Shown piece after piece: positions 1 through 6,847 of a stretch of DNA of 8,910 nt. How positions within the stretch are numbered: position 1 is the stretch's first letter; each line of letters opens with the position of its first letter. The notes under the pieces were generated by a model. It saw only the letters and a list, made by a program, of their open reading frames with translations. It did not search any database and had not been told where the DNA came from. This stretch comes from Dehalococcoidia bacterium. Its GTDB lineage: Bacteria > Chloroflexota > Dehalococcoidia > Lucifugimonadales > Lucifugimonadaceae. The stretch is from positions 476 through 9,385 of the forward strand of contig JAAXHR010000079.1 of NCBI GenBank assembly GCA_012270805.1. Reading direction: 5' to 3'. The position numbers and the translations under genes were made by a program.

Positions 1-453
1 CGGCGTTTCCGCGGCAACGAGTTCACCTGGTACGAGGACCGTTGCACGGGTTGCGCTTCATGCGCGAAGTACTGTCCGTTGGGCATCATCGAGATTGTCA
101 CGAGTCCTGGTGGTTTCGATGTACAGGAGGGCGAGAGCTACGCGATCGATGTGTTCGACATCGACATCGGACGTTGCATGTTCTGCGGTCTGTGTGTCGA
201 GGCATGCCCATACGACGCGTTGCACATGGGTAGCGACTTCGAGCGTAGCAAGTACGAACGTGACGCGCTTGTGATACCGGTCGACGAATTGCGTCAGGCA
301 TTGAAGCGTCCGAGCTCGTGGTTCAGGCCGCAGTTCGAGGAGCGCGACTACGATCCGTTCCGCGATGGCGCCGAAGACGATCACTACCAAGTAGGTCGTC
401 ACGAGAAGCCGAGTGATGAGACGCTGGACCAGCGTTGGGTCGAGGAGCGATGA
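1..453 (+). CDS. nuoI: NADH-quinone oxidoreductase subunit I (NuoI), 5' end outside window
   Basis: NuoI is the peripheral-arm subunit of Complex I that carries iron-sulfur clusters N6a and N6b and passes electrons towards the quinone site. Reading frame 1 is open from the first base, giving 150 visible residues before the TGA at 451-453. Two ferredoxin-type motifs are visible: Cys15, Cys18, Cys21, Cys25 followed by Pro26, and Cys59, Cys62, Cys65, Cys69 followed by Pro70, both with C-x2-C-x2-C-x3-C spacing. The 5' end, including the N-terminal membrane-associated helix, lies outside the window; an internal TTG at 79 is not the start because it would cut off the first cluster motif. After the second cluster there is a charged, acidic tail of about 75 residues with no recognised motif. 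The stop overlaps the nuoJ start (ATGA), so translation is probably coupled. Assignment is secure from the paired motifs and the following nuoJ-nuoN genes. Confidence 0.95.
   Translation, partial: RRFRGNEFTWYEDRCTGCASCAKYCPLGIIEIVTSPGGFDVQEGESYAIDVFDIDIGRCMFCGLCVEACPYDALHMGSDFERSKYERDALVIPVDELRQALKRPSSWFRPQFEERDYDPFRDGAEDDHYQVGRHEKPSDETLDQRWVEER
442..447 (+). promoter_or_regulatory. Shine-Dalgarno site for nuoJ
   Basis: GAGGAG lies just before the ATG at 450, inside the last codons of nuoI. The spacing is short (2 bases). It supports the ATG at 450 over the upstream in-frame TTG at 435, which would overlap this motif. Confidence 0.55.
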
Positions 454-1088
454 GCGGGGCTTTCGATTCAGGAGTTTGGGCGACGCTCGCGTTTTACGTC
501 GCATCCGCTTTGACAATCGCATCGGCGATCATCGTCGTGACGCAGCGCGACCTCGTGCGCGCGGTCGTGGCGTTGGCGATGTCATTCATCGGCGTGGCGG
601 CGATCTATTTCATCCTGAATGCGGAGTTCATCGGGGTCGTGCAAGTTCTCGTGTACGTCGGCGCGATCTCGATTCTGATCGCGTTTGCGGTGATGTTCAT
701 TGGCGATCTAGCGAACGCGGGGACACTTTCGCAGAATCGGTTGATTTCGGCGGCGGCGGCGGTGCTGTTGCTCGCATCGATCGTCTTTGTCGCCTACAAC
801 ACCGATTGGACGGCAATCGATGAGGTGACCGATCCTGACGCGATCGCGGGTTTGACAGGTCGGTACCAGACCGCTTCGTCGGATGGAGACGATGCTGTGA
901 TTCGAGCGGTCGAAGGGAGTGTCGATGATGCGCGCGGAGGCGCGTTGGTAGACGGATCGTCACACGTCGGACCGTTCCTGATTCGTGAGTTGATCTTGCC
1001 TTTCGAGACGCTTGGGTTGTTGTTGATCGCGGCTTTAATCGGCGCGCTAGTCGTGATTCGCGGTCGACGGGAGGACGACGCGGCATGA
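450..1088 (+). CDS. nuoJ: NADH-quinone oxidoreductase subunit J (NuoJ)
   Basis: NuoJ is an integral membrane subunit of Complex I near the quinone chamber, beside NuoK and NuoA. The 212-residue product has about five hydrophobic segments (roughly 11-30, 36-57, 61-84, 98-116 and 180-203). The family signature is clear in the third: NAEFIGVVQVLVYVGAISIL at residues 57-76, containing the conserved Glu59 and Tyr69. A second family hallmark, LPFETLGLLLIAALIGALVV at 183-202, forms the last helix. Between the fourth and fifth helices is a polar stretch (about 120-175) rich in Asp, Ser and Gly. The start was placed at ATG 450, which overlaps the nuoI stop, rather than TTG 435. The stop overlaps the nuoK ATG in the same ATGA arrangement, as expected for stoichiometric subunits of one complex. 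Confidence 0.95.
   Translation: MSGAFDSGVWATLAFYVASALTIASAIIVVTQRDLVRAVVALAMSFIGVAAIYFILNAEFIGVVQVLVYVGAISILIAFAVMFIGDLANAGTLSQNRLISAAAAVLLLASIVFVAYNTDWTAIDEVTDPDAIAGLTGRYQTASSDGDDAVIRAVEGSVDDARGGALVDGSSHVGPFLIRELILPFETLGLLLIAALIGALVVIRGRREDDAA
1069..1074 (+). promoter_or_regulatory. Shine-Dalgarno site for nuoK
   Basis: GGGAGG ends 10 bases before the nuoK ATG at 1085 and lies inside the 3' end of nuoJ. The position is slightly distant but usable, and it supports the ATG overlapping the nuoJ stop as the true start. Confidence 0.6.
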
Positions 1089-1438
1089 CGCTCGAGATCG
1101 TCCTAGTCGTCGCTGGTGCGCTATTTTCCATCGGACTCTTTGGGGTTCTGGCGCGACGCAACATCATTGCTGTCATCATGTCGCTTGAGCTCATGTTCAA
1201 CGGCGTGTTGGTTGCCGCGATAGGGTTTTCGAGGTTCACGGTACCCGCGGCGCTAGTCGGGGCTAGCGGCGACATAACCGAAAGCGCAGTGAGAGCGTCT
1301 CTTACCGGGCATGCTTTCGCCGTATTTGTAATTTCTATCGCCGCGGCAGAGACGGCACTGGCGCTGGCACTGGTGTTCGCGTTTTACCGGGCGAAGCAGT
1401 CGGTTGAGATAAGCGATGCGTCGGAGATGAAGAACTGA
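1085..1438 (+). CDS. nuoK: NADH-quinone oxidoreductase subunit K (NuoK)
   Basis: NuoK is a three-helix, MrpC-like membrane subunit that links the quinone-proximal part of Complex I to the antiporter-like subunits. Two buried glutamates essential to the family are visible: Glu35 in MSLELMFNG (residues 32-40) and Glu89 in IAAAETALALALVFAFYR (85-102). They correspond to Glu36 and Glu72 of the E. coli protein. The motif GHAFAVFVISIAAAE matches the start of the third helix. At 117 residues the protein is longer than the usual length of about 100. The extra length is mainly a polar loop at about 52-72 between helices two and three, plus a short charged tail. The ATG overlaps the nuoJ stop; the next gene starts two bases after this stop. 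Confidence 0.95.
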   Translation: MTLEIVLVVAGALFSIGLFGVLARRNIIAVIMSLELMFNGVLVAAIGFSRFTVPAALVGASGDITESAVRASLTGHAFAVFVISIAAAETALALALVFAFYRAKQSVEISDASEMKN

Positions 1439-1440
1439 AG

Positions 1441-1635
1441 ATGTGGGTCGAATACAAGAGGACTCAGACTTTGAAGGTCGCCGAGAGTTGGAAGAACCTT
1501 CTCGACGGCGAAGGTTTGCCAGCCAAGATACTGCCAGTCGGCGACATCTTGGATTGGGCCGAAGACGTACCGTTCATGGTCATGGTTCCCAAGGGCCGGG
1601 AACACGTGGCTGATGAGATCATAAGAAAGCTCTAG
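1441..1635 (+). CDS. Small conserved-looking protein, DUF2007-like, within nuo operon
   Basis: This 64-codon gene sits between nuoK and nuoL, two bases after the nuoK stop and 12 bases before the nuoL start. It starts at the first ATG of its frame (the preceding in-frame stop is at 1405-1407) and has no strong Shine-Dalgarno site, so it may be translated by coupling. The product is soluble, with no membrane segment, signal or cysteines. Its layout is a strand (residues 2-6), a helix with VAESWKNLLDGEGLPAKILP (13-32), an acidic middle segment, a strand FMVMVPKG (45-52), and a C-terminal helix ending in ADEIIRKL. This resembles the small DUF2007 'putative signal transducing' fold: a helix then 'Gly-Leu/Ile-Pro-Ala', then a strand ending Val-Pro, then a helix. 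The function is unknown. It is not a standard Complex I subunit; an accessory or assembly role is only an inference from location. Confidence 0.8.
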   Translation: MWVEYKRTQTLKVAESWKNLLDGEGLPAKILPVGDILDWAEDVPFMVMVPKGREHVADEIIRKL

Positions 1636-1647
1636 GCTAATTTCGCT

Positions 1648-3675
1648 TTGGCATCAGAACTGACAATTTGGCTGATTATCCTGTTGCCCGCGTTCGCGTT
1701 CGTTATCAATGGCATTGTGTTGCGATGGCTTCCGGAGGTCGTTGCCGGTCCGTATCGTTTGACGGGAAGACAGTCAGATCTGGCGGGATGGTTGACGGTT
1801 GCAGCGGTCGGAGTCTCCTTCGTATTGTCTCTGCTGGCACTGATCAAGGTGGTTTCCGACGGCACGCAGCAGTTCGAGATGCACAGCTGGATCGCGGTTG
1901 GCGGGGTCGACATCACGTTCGGAATCATGCTCGATCAGTTGACGGCGATCATGTTGGTAGTTGTCAGCGGTGTGAGCTTCCTCGTGCAGGTCTATGGCAT
2001 CGGGTACATGCACGGCGACGACGGATATACGCGCTACTTCTCGTATATGGCGTTGTTCACGGCGTCGATGCTGGGATTGGTGACTGCGCGCAACATCATC
2101 CAGCTATTTGTTTTCTGGGAGCTGGTCGGCATCTCGTCGTATCTGCTCATCGGCTTCTGGCTGAACCGTCCATCTGCCGCCGCGGCCGCCAAGAAGGCGT
2201 TCCTGATGACGCGTTTCGGCGACTTTGGTTTCCTGCTGGCGATCTTGTATCTCTATTCCATCGACCCGTCGTGGCTCGATATCCAGGAGATGTACCACGC
2301 AATAGCTGGCGGGATGATGGCGGTGTCGGTTGCATCTTGGATTGCACTCGGTTTCCTTTTGGGTGCGATCGGCAAGTCGGCGCAGTTCCCGTTCCACTCG
2401 TGGCTGCCAGACGCGATGGAGGGTCCTACGTCGGTCTCCGCGTTGATCCACTCGGCGACGATGGTTACTGCCGGGGTGTTCTTAGTGGCGCGATTCTTCC
2501 CGCTATTCGAGCACAGCGACATCATGTTCTTAGTAACGCTAGTGGGCGCAATAACCGCGGTCTTTGCGGCGACGATGGCGCTAGTGGCTGATGACATCAA
2601 GCGAGTGTTGGCGTATTCGACGGTGAGCCAGCTCGGATACATGATGTTCGCGCTTGGCATCGGTGCGTACGGCGCGGCGGTGTTCCATCTTTTTACGCAC
2701 GCGTTTTTCAAGGCGTGCCTCTTCCTCGCGGCGGGCTCAGTGCACCATGCTGGCGGAACGTTCAACATGCGGTACCTGGGCGGTCTTAGGCCCCACATGA
2801 AGATCACTTATTGGTCGATGGTGATCGCGAGTCTGTCGCTGGCCGGCATCGTCCCGTTGTCAGGCTTCTGGTCGAAGGACGAGATCCTGGCGCATGCCTT
2901 CCATGGCGATTCGATGTTCGCTATGTTCGCGCTGGTTATGGGCCTCTTAGGTGCGTTGATGACGGCGTTCTATATGTTCCGGGCGGTGATCATGACCTTC
3001 CACGGCGAGTTCCGTGGCGGCGGCGATAAGGAGCGCGAGGAGATCGAGGCGTCTGGCGAGGAAGCACCCGAAGGCTTGGAGCATGTTCACCTCGGCGAAT
3101 CGCCGCTCACCATGACGGCGCCGATAGCGATGCTCGCCTTCCTAGCGATCGTCATCGGTTTCTTCACCAACCCGGTGGTCGATCTGGATGTTGTCAACAA
3201 GCACGCGTTCGCGACGTTCGTCGTCGAGAGAAACGTAGATGTCTTCCACGATCACGAGGCGCAGCTTCACGCTGGTTCCGAACCTGAGTTCGACTACCTG
3301 ATCGCCGCGATCTCGACGGTGTTGGCCGTTGTCGGCGTGGCACTTGCTTTGGTATTTGTGCCGAAGCCGAACCTCTTGCCGGCATGGCTCGCACAGAAGA
3401 ACCCGATCTATACGCTCTTCAGGCGCAGATACTTCTTCGACGAGTTGTACGAGGATTTGATCGTATCCAAGCTGTTCTACAGCTACTTTGCGAAGCTCGT
3501 CGACAGGCTGGATATATCGGGTTTCGACAACGTGAACGTGCAGTTGTATCGCTGGACGGATCGCGCTGGCCGGGCTTTGGCGAAAGTGCAGGATGGACAG
3601 GTTCAAACCTACGGCATCGTCTCGCTAGTTGGGCTGATCTTGGCGATCGTGATCTTCGTGGTGGTGGCTCAGTAG
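1648..3675 (+). CDS. nuoL: NADH-quinone oxidoreductase subunit L (NuoL)
   Basis: NuoL is the distal antiporter-like proton-pumping subunit of Complex I. The 675-residue protein shows the family landmarks in order: YGIGYMHGDDGYTRYFSYM (116-134), Glu158 in FWELVGISSYLLIGFW, Lys243 in GKSAQFPFHSWLPDAMEGPT (242-261), DDIKRVLAYSTVSQLGYMM (315-333), His347, His351 and Lys355 in the broken helix, and Lys410 in GFWSKDEIL. The C-terminal part contains RRRYFFDELYEDLIVSKLF, typical of the segment entering the long lateral helix, and a last hydrophobic helix. A charged loop (about 453-485) faces the cytoplasm or periplasm and is common in the family. The start is TTG at 1648: the in-frame stop of the small gene lies at 1633-1635, no ATG lies between, and the first hydrophobic segment would be lost at later starts. 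Its ribosome binding site is weak. Confidence 0.96.
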   Translation: MASELTIWLIILLPAFAFVINGIVLRWLPEVVAGPYRLTGRQSDLAGWLTVAAVGVSFVLSLLALIKVVSDGTQQFEMHSWIAVGGVDITFGIMLDQLTAIMLVVVSGVSFLVQVYGIGYMHGDDGYTRYFSYMALFTASMLGLVTARNIIQLFVFWELVGISSYLLIGFWLNRPSAAAAAKKAFLMTRFGDFGFLLAILYLYSIDPSWLDIQEMYHAIAGGMMAVSVASWIALGFLLGAIGKSAQFPFHSWLPDAMEGPTSVSALIHSATMVTAGVFLVARFFPLFEHSDIMFLVTLVGAITAVFAATMALVADDIKRVLAYSTVSQLGYMMFALGIGAYGAAVFHLFTHAFFKACLFLAAGSVHHAGGTFNMRYLGGLRPHMKITYWSMVIASLSLAGIVPLSGFWSKDEILAHAFHGDSMFAMFALVMGLLGALMTAFYMFRAVIMTFHGEFRGGGDKEREEIEASGEEAPEGLEHVHLGESPLTMTAPIAMLAFLAIVIGFFTNPVVDLDVVNKHAFATFVVERNVDVFHDHEAQLHAGSEPEFDYLIAAISTVLAVVGVALALVFVPKPNLLPAWLAQKNPIYTLFRRRYFFDELYEDLIVSKLFYSYFAKLVDRLDISGFDNVNVQLYRWTDRAGRALAKVQDGQVQTYGIVSLVGLILAIVIFVVVAQ

Positions 3676-3696
3676 TTGACGGATGACGACTAGACG

Positions 3697-5253
3697 ATGA
3701 GCGAATTCAACGGCATATTGACCCTGACGGTGTTCCTGCCTGCGCTCGCGGGTCTGGTCATCCTGGGCGTCAAGCCATTGCAGCTTGAGGACCGGATCGT
3801 CCGTTGGTTCGCCATATTGAGCACGGTCGCCACGTTCATTCTGTCACTGATCGTTTTCTTGGCTTACGACCGCGACGCGGGCGGCGTGCAGTTCATCGAT
3901 CACCTCAGTTGGTTGTCGGCGGAGACGATCAAGTCTTCGTACCTCCTGGGCGTGGATGGGTTGAGCGCGCCGTTGGTACTGCTGACCGGATTGCTGGGTA
4001 TGGCCGCGGCTTTCTCATCTCGGAATATCGATCTGCGAGTTTCCGAGTATTTCTTGTGGTTGCTGCTCCTGGAATCGGCGGTCATGGGAGTGTTCGTCAG
4101 CCTTGATCTGTTGCTGTTCTTCGTCTTCTTCGAGTTCGAAGTGATCCCGATGTTCATGCTGATATCGATCTGGGGATCGGGACGGCCGCGCTACTCGGCG
4201 ATGAAGTTCGTGCTCTACACACTAGCTGGTGGCGCGTTTATGTTCGTCGGGATATTCGCTGTCTATCTAACCGGCGCGGTGGACACGCTGACGATGGTTC
4301 CGGTGCCGGAACTGGGAATCGTCGGCATTGCAGACCAGATCGCGGGTGTCGATCTGATAGCTCCGGCATCGTTGATATTCGCCTTCTTCCTAGTCGCGTT
4401 CGCCGTGAAGCTGCCGGTTTGGCCGCTTCACAACTGGTTGCCGGATGCCCACACCGACGCGCCTACCGCCGTAAGCGTGATGCTTGCGGGCGTGTTGCTG
4501 AAGATGGCGGGCTACGGGATGATCCGAATCAACATCGGATTCTTCCAAGAAACGAACGGCTTCACGGTGCACGACACGGCGGGAATACTTTCCGTGGTGG
4601 CCGCTATCAGCGTAGTTTATGGCGCAATCGTTACGATCCGTCAGACTGACATGAAGCGATTGATCGCTTACTCGTCTGTAAGCCATATGGGGTTCGTGTT
4701 GCTGGGATTGACCGCGATCGGCGGGAGCAACGCCGCGGTCCAGGTGGGCGGAGTCAATGGAGCCGCATTGCAGATGTTCACGCATGGCACTATCACGGGA
4801 TTGGCGTTCCTGATGGTCGGACTTGCGTATGACCGAACGCACACACGGCACATCCCGCATCTTGGTGGATTGTGGCGTCGAATGCCCGTTATCGGCATCT
4901 TCTTCTTCATAGCGGGTTTCGCCTCCCTCGGTCTCCCCGCGCTGTCGGGCTTCGTCTCCGAGATCATGGTCTTCCTCAACTCGTTCCCGGTATGGCCATG
5001 GGCGGCGAGCGTGTCCGCGTTCGGAGTTGTCTTGGCGGCGGGATACGTGCTTTGGATGATCCAACGCACCTTCTTTGGATCGAGGCCGCCAGAGGGCGGG
5101 ATGACTGAAGACAAGTTCGAGGAGTTGAACGATGCCGAGCCGTTGGATTTGGTACCCATACTGGTTTTGACAATACCGATATTCGTAATTGGCATCTGGC
5201 CGAAAGTCATCGTCGATGTTTTCAAGATCGGCATTGAAGGGATATTGCGCTAG
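3697..5253 (+). CDS. nuoM: NADH-quinone oxidoreductase subunit M (NuoM)
   Basis: NuoM is the middle antiporter-like proton-pumping subunit of Complex I. The 518-residue protein has the usual 14-helix character and key residues: Glu146 in FFEFEVIPMFMLISIWG (matching Glu144 of E. coli), Lys238 in FAVKLPVWPLHNWLPDAHTD (235-254), APTAVSVMLAGVLLKMAGYG (255-274) with Lys269, DMKRLIAYSSVSHMGFVLLG (318-337), and Glu422 in SGFVSEIMVFLNSF, the position of the terminal proton-channel glutamate. An extra acidic residue, Glu148, stands two positions after Glu146. The ATG at 3697 is the first possible start, since an in-frame TAG lies at 3691-3693. It follows nuoL after 21 bases with only a weak GGA at 3681. 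The stop shares a base with the nuoN start. Confidence 0.96.
   Translation: MSEFNGILTLTVFLPALAGLVILGVKPLQLEDRIVRWFAILSTVATFILSLIVFLAYDRDAGGVQFIDHLSWLSAETIKSSYLLGVDGLSAPLVLLTGLLGMAAAFSSRNIDLRVSEYFLWLLLLESAVMGVFVSLDLLLFFVFFEFEVIPMFMLISIWGSGRPRYSAMKFVLYTLAGGAFMFVGIFAVYLTGAVDTLTMVPVPELGIVGIADQIAGVDLIAPASLIFAFFLVAFAVKLPVWPLHNWLPDAHTDAPTAVSVMLAGVLLKMAGYGMIRINIGFFQETNGFTVHDTAGILSVVAAISVVYGAIVTIRQTDMKRLIAYSSVSHMGFVLLGLTAIGGSNAAVQVGGVNGAALQMFTHGTITGLAFLMVGLAYDRTHTRHIPHLGGLWRRMPVIGIFFFIAGFASLGLPALSGFVSEIMVFLNSFPVWPWAASVSAFGVVLAAGYVLWMIQRTFFGSRPPEGGMTEDKFEELNDAEPLDLVPILVLTIPIFVIGIWPKVIVDVFKIGIEGILR
5236..5242 (+). promoter_or_regulatory. Shine-Dalgarno site for nuoN
   Basis: GAAGGGA lies 10 bases before the GTG at 5253, within the last codons of nuoM. 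It supports the GTG start in the TAGTG junction. Confidence 0.5.
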
Positions 5254-6770
5254 TGACTGCTCAGGACTACTGGGCGTTATCGCCCGTCATCGCGATGGCA
5301 ACGCTGGCGCTGGTGCTGCTGTCCGCTGATGCGTTGCTGGCGGAGCGGATGTTTGGCCGGCGACGCTACGGGAGCAAGCGCGCGCTGTCATGGATCGCCG
5401 TCATCGGTCTCGTGGCGCCTACATTCTTGGCGCTGAACCTGTGGTTCGGATGGTTCGGCGATACGACCTCGGAAGCGGTGGTTTACGGCACGTTCATTGC
5501 AGATCGTTTTGCGCTGTTCTTCCAGTTCCTGATAATCGGCGCGACCGCGGTCGTGATCCTGGCGTCCGTGCCATATCTGCAACAGTTTAAGGATTCCCTT
5601 GGCGAGTTCTTCACGTTGTTGCTAACCGCGGCGGCCGGAATGATGCTCCTTGTCGGCGCGAGCGAACTTATAACTATTTACGTCGCGCTAGAGACCACCG
5701 CGTTACCGGCGGTTGCGTTGGCGGCGTTGCGACGCGATGGGTTCTCGATCGAGGCCGGCGCGAAGTTCCTGATACTGTCCGCGTTGTCGACCGCGTTGCT
5801 GTTGTTCGGTCTGGTGTTCCTGTACGGCTACACAGGCGCGACGCGGATAGACGAGATTGTTGCGAGAATGACGGCTTTGCCGTTCGAATCTGGGGTGCCG
5901 TTCGGATCGCTCGCGGTGATGCTGTCGGTTCTGCTGATCGTTGCCGGCTTCGGTTTCAAGATGGCGATAGCCCCTTGGCACATGTGGGTCCCGGATGTGT
6001 ATCAAGGCTCTCCGACGCCAGTCGCGGCGTTCCTGTCGGTGGCATCCAAGGCATCCGCCTTTGCGGTTTTGATGCGGCTTCTCTACTCGTTTGCGGGCTT
6101 CGACTCGGTAGCGCAGGACTGGCAGATATTGTTCGCTCTGATCGCGACCGCGAGTATGACGGTCGGCAACTTGATGGCGTTGTCACAGACGAACGTCAAA
6201 CGACTGCTGGCGTATTCTACGATCGCGCAGGCCGGCTACATAATGGTCGGGTTCGCCGCGGTATCGGTCGCGTCCTCAAGCGGCAGCATGGTCGCTGGAC
6301 CGCAGAGCATCATGTACTACCTCGCCGGATATGCGTTCACGAATCTTGCGGTGTTCCTTGCTTTCGCCGCCGTTGTCCACCGCACGGGCGACGACACTAT
6401 CGCTGGCTTGAGCGGGTTGGTGAAACGGTCGCCTGTTCTCGCCACACTCATGTCCATTGGCCTGTTGTCGCTGTTGGGAATGCCACCTACGGTCGGCTTT
6501 ATGGCCAAAGCGGTGATATTCAGCACTGCGGTTGACCAAGGGTTGCTTTGGCTGGCTGTAGTGGCGGTTGTTAACACGGTCGTAGCGGCGTACTATTACT
6601 TACGAGTCGTTGGGGTGATCATGTTTGGGCAGTCTGATGATGCCGATCCGATCAAACCTGGAGCCGGGGAGCTGGCGGCGGTCAGCGTCGGGGTTGCCGG
6701 AGCGTTGCTTTTCGGCATAGTGCCGTGGTTCATACTGGAAATCGTCGACAGATCTCTGACGATTATTTGA
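5253..6770 (+). CDS. nuoN: NADH-quinone oxidoreductase subunit N (NuoN)
   Basis: NuoN is the antiporter-like pumping subunit of Complex I closest to NuoK. The 505-residue protein shows Glu147 in TIYVALETTALPAVALAALR (141-160), Lys171 in AGAKFLILSALSTALLLFG, Lys236 in FGFKMAIAPWHMWVPDVYQG (233-252), Lys266 in SVASKASAFAVLMR, the NVKRLLAYSTIAQAGYIMVG segment (314-333), and Lys419 in GFMAKAVIF, the usual lysine of the C-terminal channel. Hydrophobic helices run almost the whole length, as expected. The start is GTG at 5253, sharing its G with the nuoM TAG. It is the last recognisable nuo gene here and the order nuoI-J-K-L-M-N matches the common bacterial arrangement apart from the small insertion before nuoL. 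Confidence 0.96.
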   Translation: MTAQDYWALSPVIAMATLALVLLSADALLAERMFGRRRYGSKRALSWIAVIGLVAPTFLALNLWFGWFGDTTSEAVVYGTFIADRFALFFQFLIIGATAVVILASVPYLQQFKDSLGEFFTLLLTAAAGMMLLVGASELITIYVALETTALPAVALAALRRDGFSIEAGAKFLILSALSTALLLFGLVFLYGYTGATRIDEIVARMTALPFESGVPFGSLAVMLSVLLIVAGFGFKMAIAPWHMWVPDVYQGSPTPVAAFLSVASKASAFAVLMRLLYSFAGFDSVAQDWQILFALIATASMTVGNLMALSQTNVKRLLAYSTIAQAGYIMVGFAAVSVASSSGSMVAGPQSIMYYLAGYAFTNLAVFLAFAAVVHRTGDDTIAGLSGLVKRSPVLATLMSIGLLSLLGMPPTVGFMAKAVIFSTAVDQGLLWLAVVAVVNTVVAAYYYLRVVGVIMFGQSDDADPIKPGAGELAAVSVGVAGALLFGIVPWFILEIVDRSLTII

Positions 6771-6847
6771 TCGGCGAGATCGTGGTCTGGCGCAAAACAG
6801 CTCCCGGCGTTACTCGTCCGTAAATCACGCCCATTGGACGGCCGAAC
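6771..6847 (+). other. Intergenic gap between nuoN and nadK
   Basis: This is the longest non-coding stretch of the window (77 bases). I see no hairpin followed by a T run, so no intrinsic terminator can be supported. A TAAAT at 6821-6825 loosely resembles a -10 box but has no matching -35 about 17 bases upstream. An in-frame TAA at 6821-6823 limits how far nadK could extend. The nuo genes and the downstream trio may be one transcript or may have a weak promoter here. Confidence 0.6.
6836..6841 (+). promoter_or_regulatory. Possible ribosome binding site for nadK
   Basis: GGACGG ends six bases before the GTG at 6848. It is an imperfect Shine-Dalgarno match but well placed, and supports GTG 6848 as the start. 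Confidence 0.4.

Noticed and set aside
435..449. TTG at 435 as the nuoJ start
   Set aside because: It would add five residues and sit upstream of the GAGGAG site; the ATG at 450 in the ATGA junction fits better.
413..823. Plus-strand alternative frame of 136 codons overlapping nuoJ
   Set aside because: Very Arg-rich translation with no hydrophobic segments; nuoJ in the other frame has clear family motifs and a start overlapping nuoI.
4390..5064. Long minus-strand open frame (224 codons) opposite nuoM
   Set aside because: It lies wholly antisense to a secure NuoM frame with conserved motifs. Its translation is rich in Arg, His, Asp and Gln with no recognisable motif, typical of a shadow frame in GC-rich coding DNA.
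6767..6825. Possible promoter in the nuoN-nadK gap (TTGATC and TAAAT)
   Set aside because: The two elements are too far apart for a standard promoter and neither is a good consensus match.
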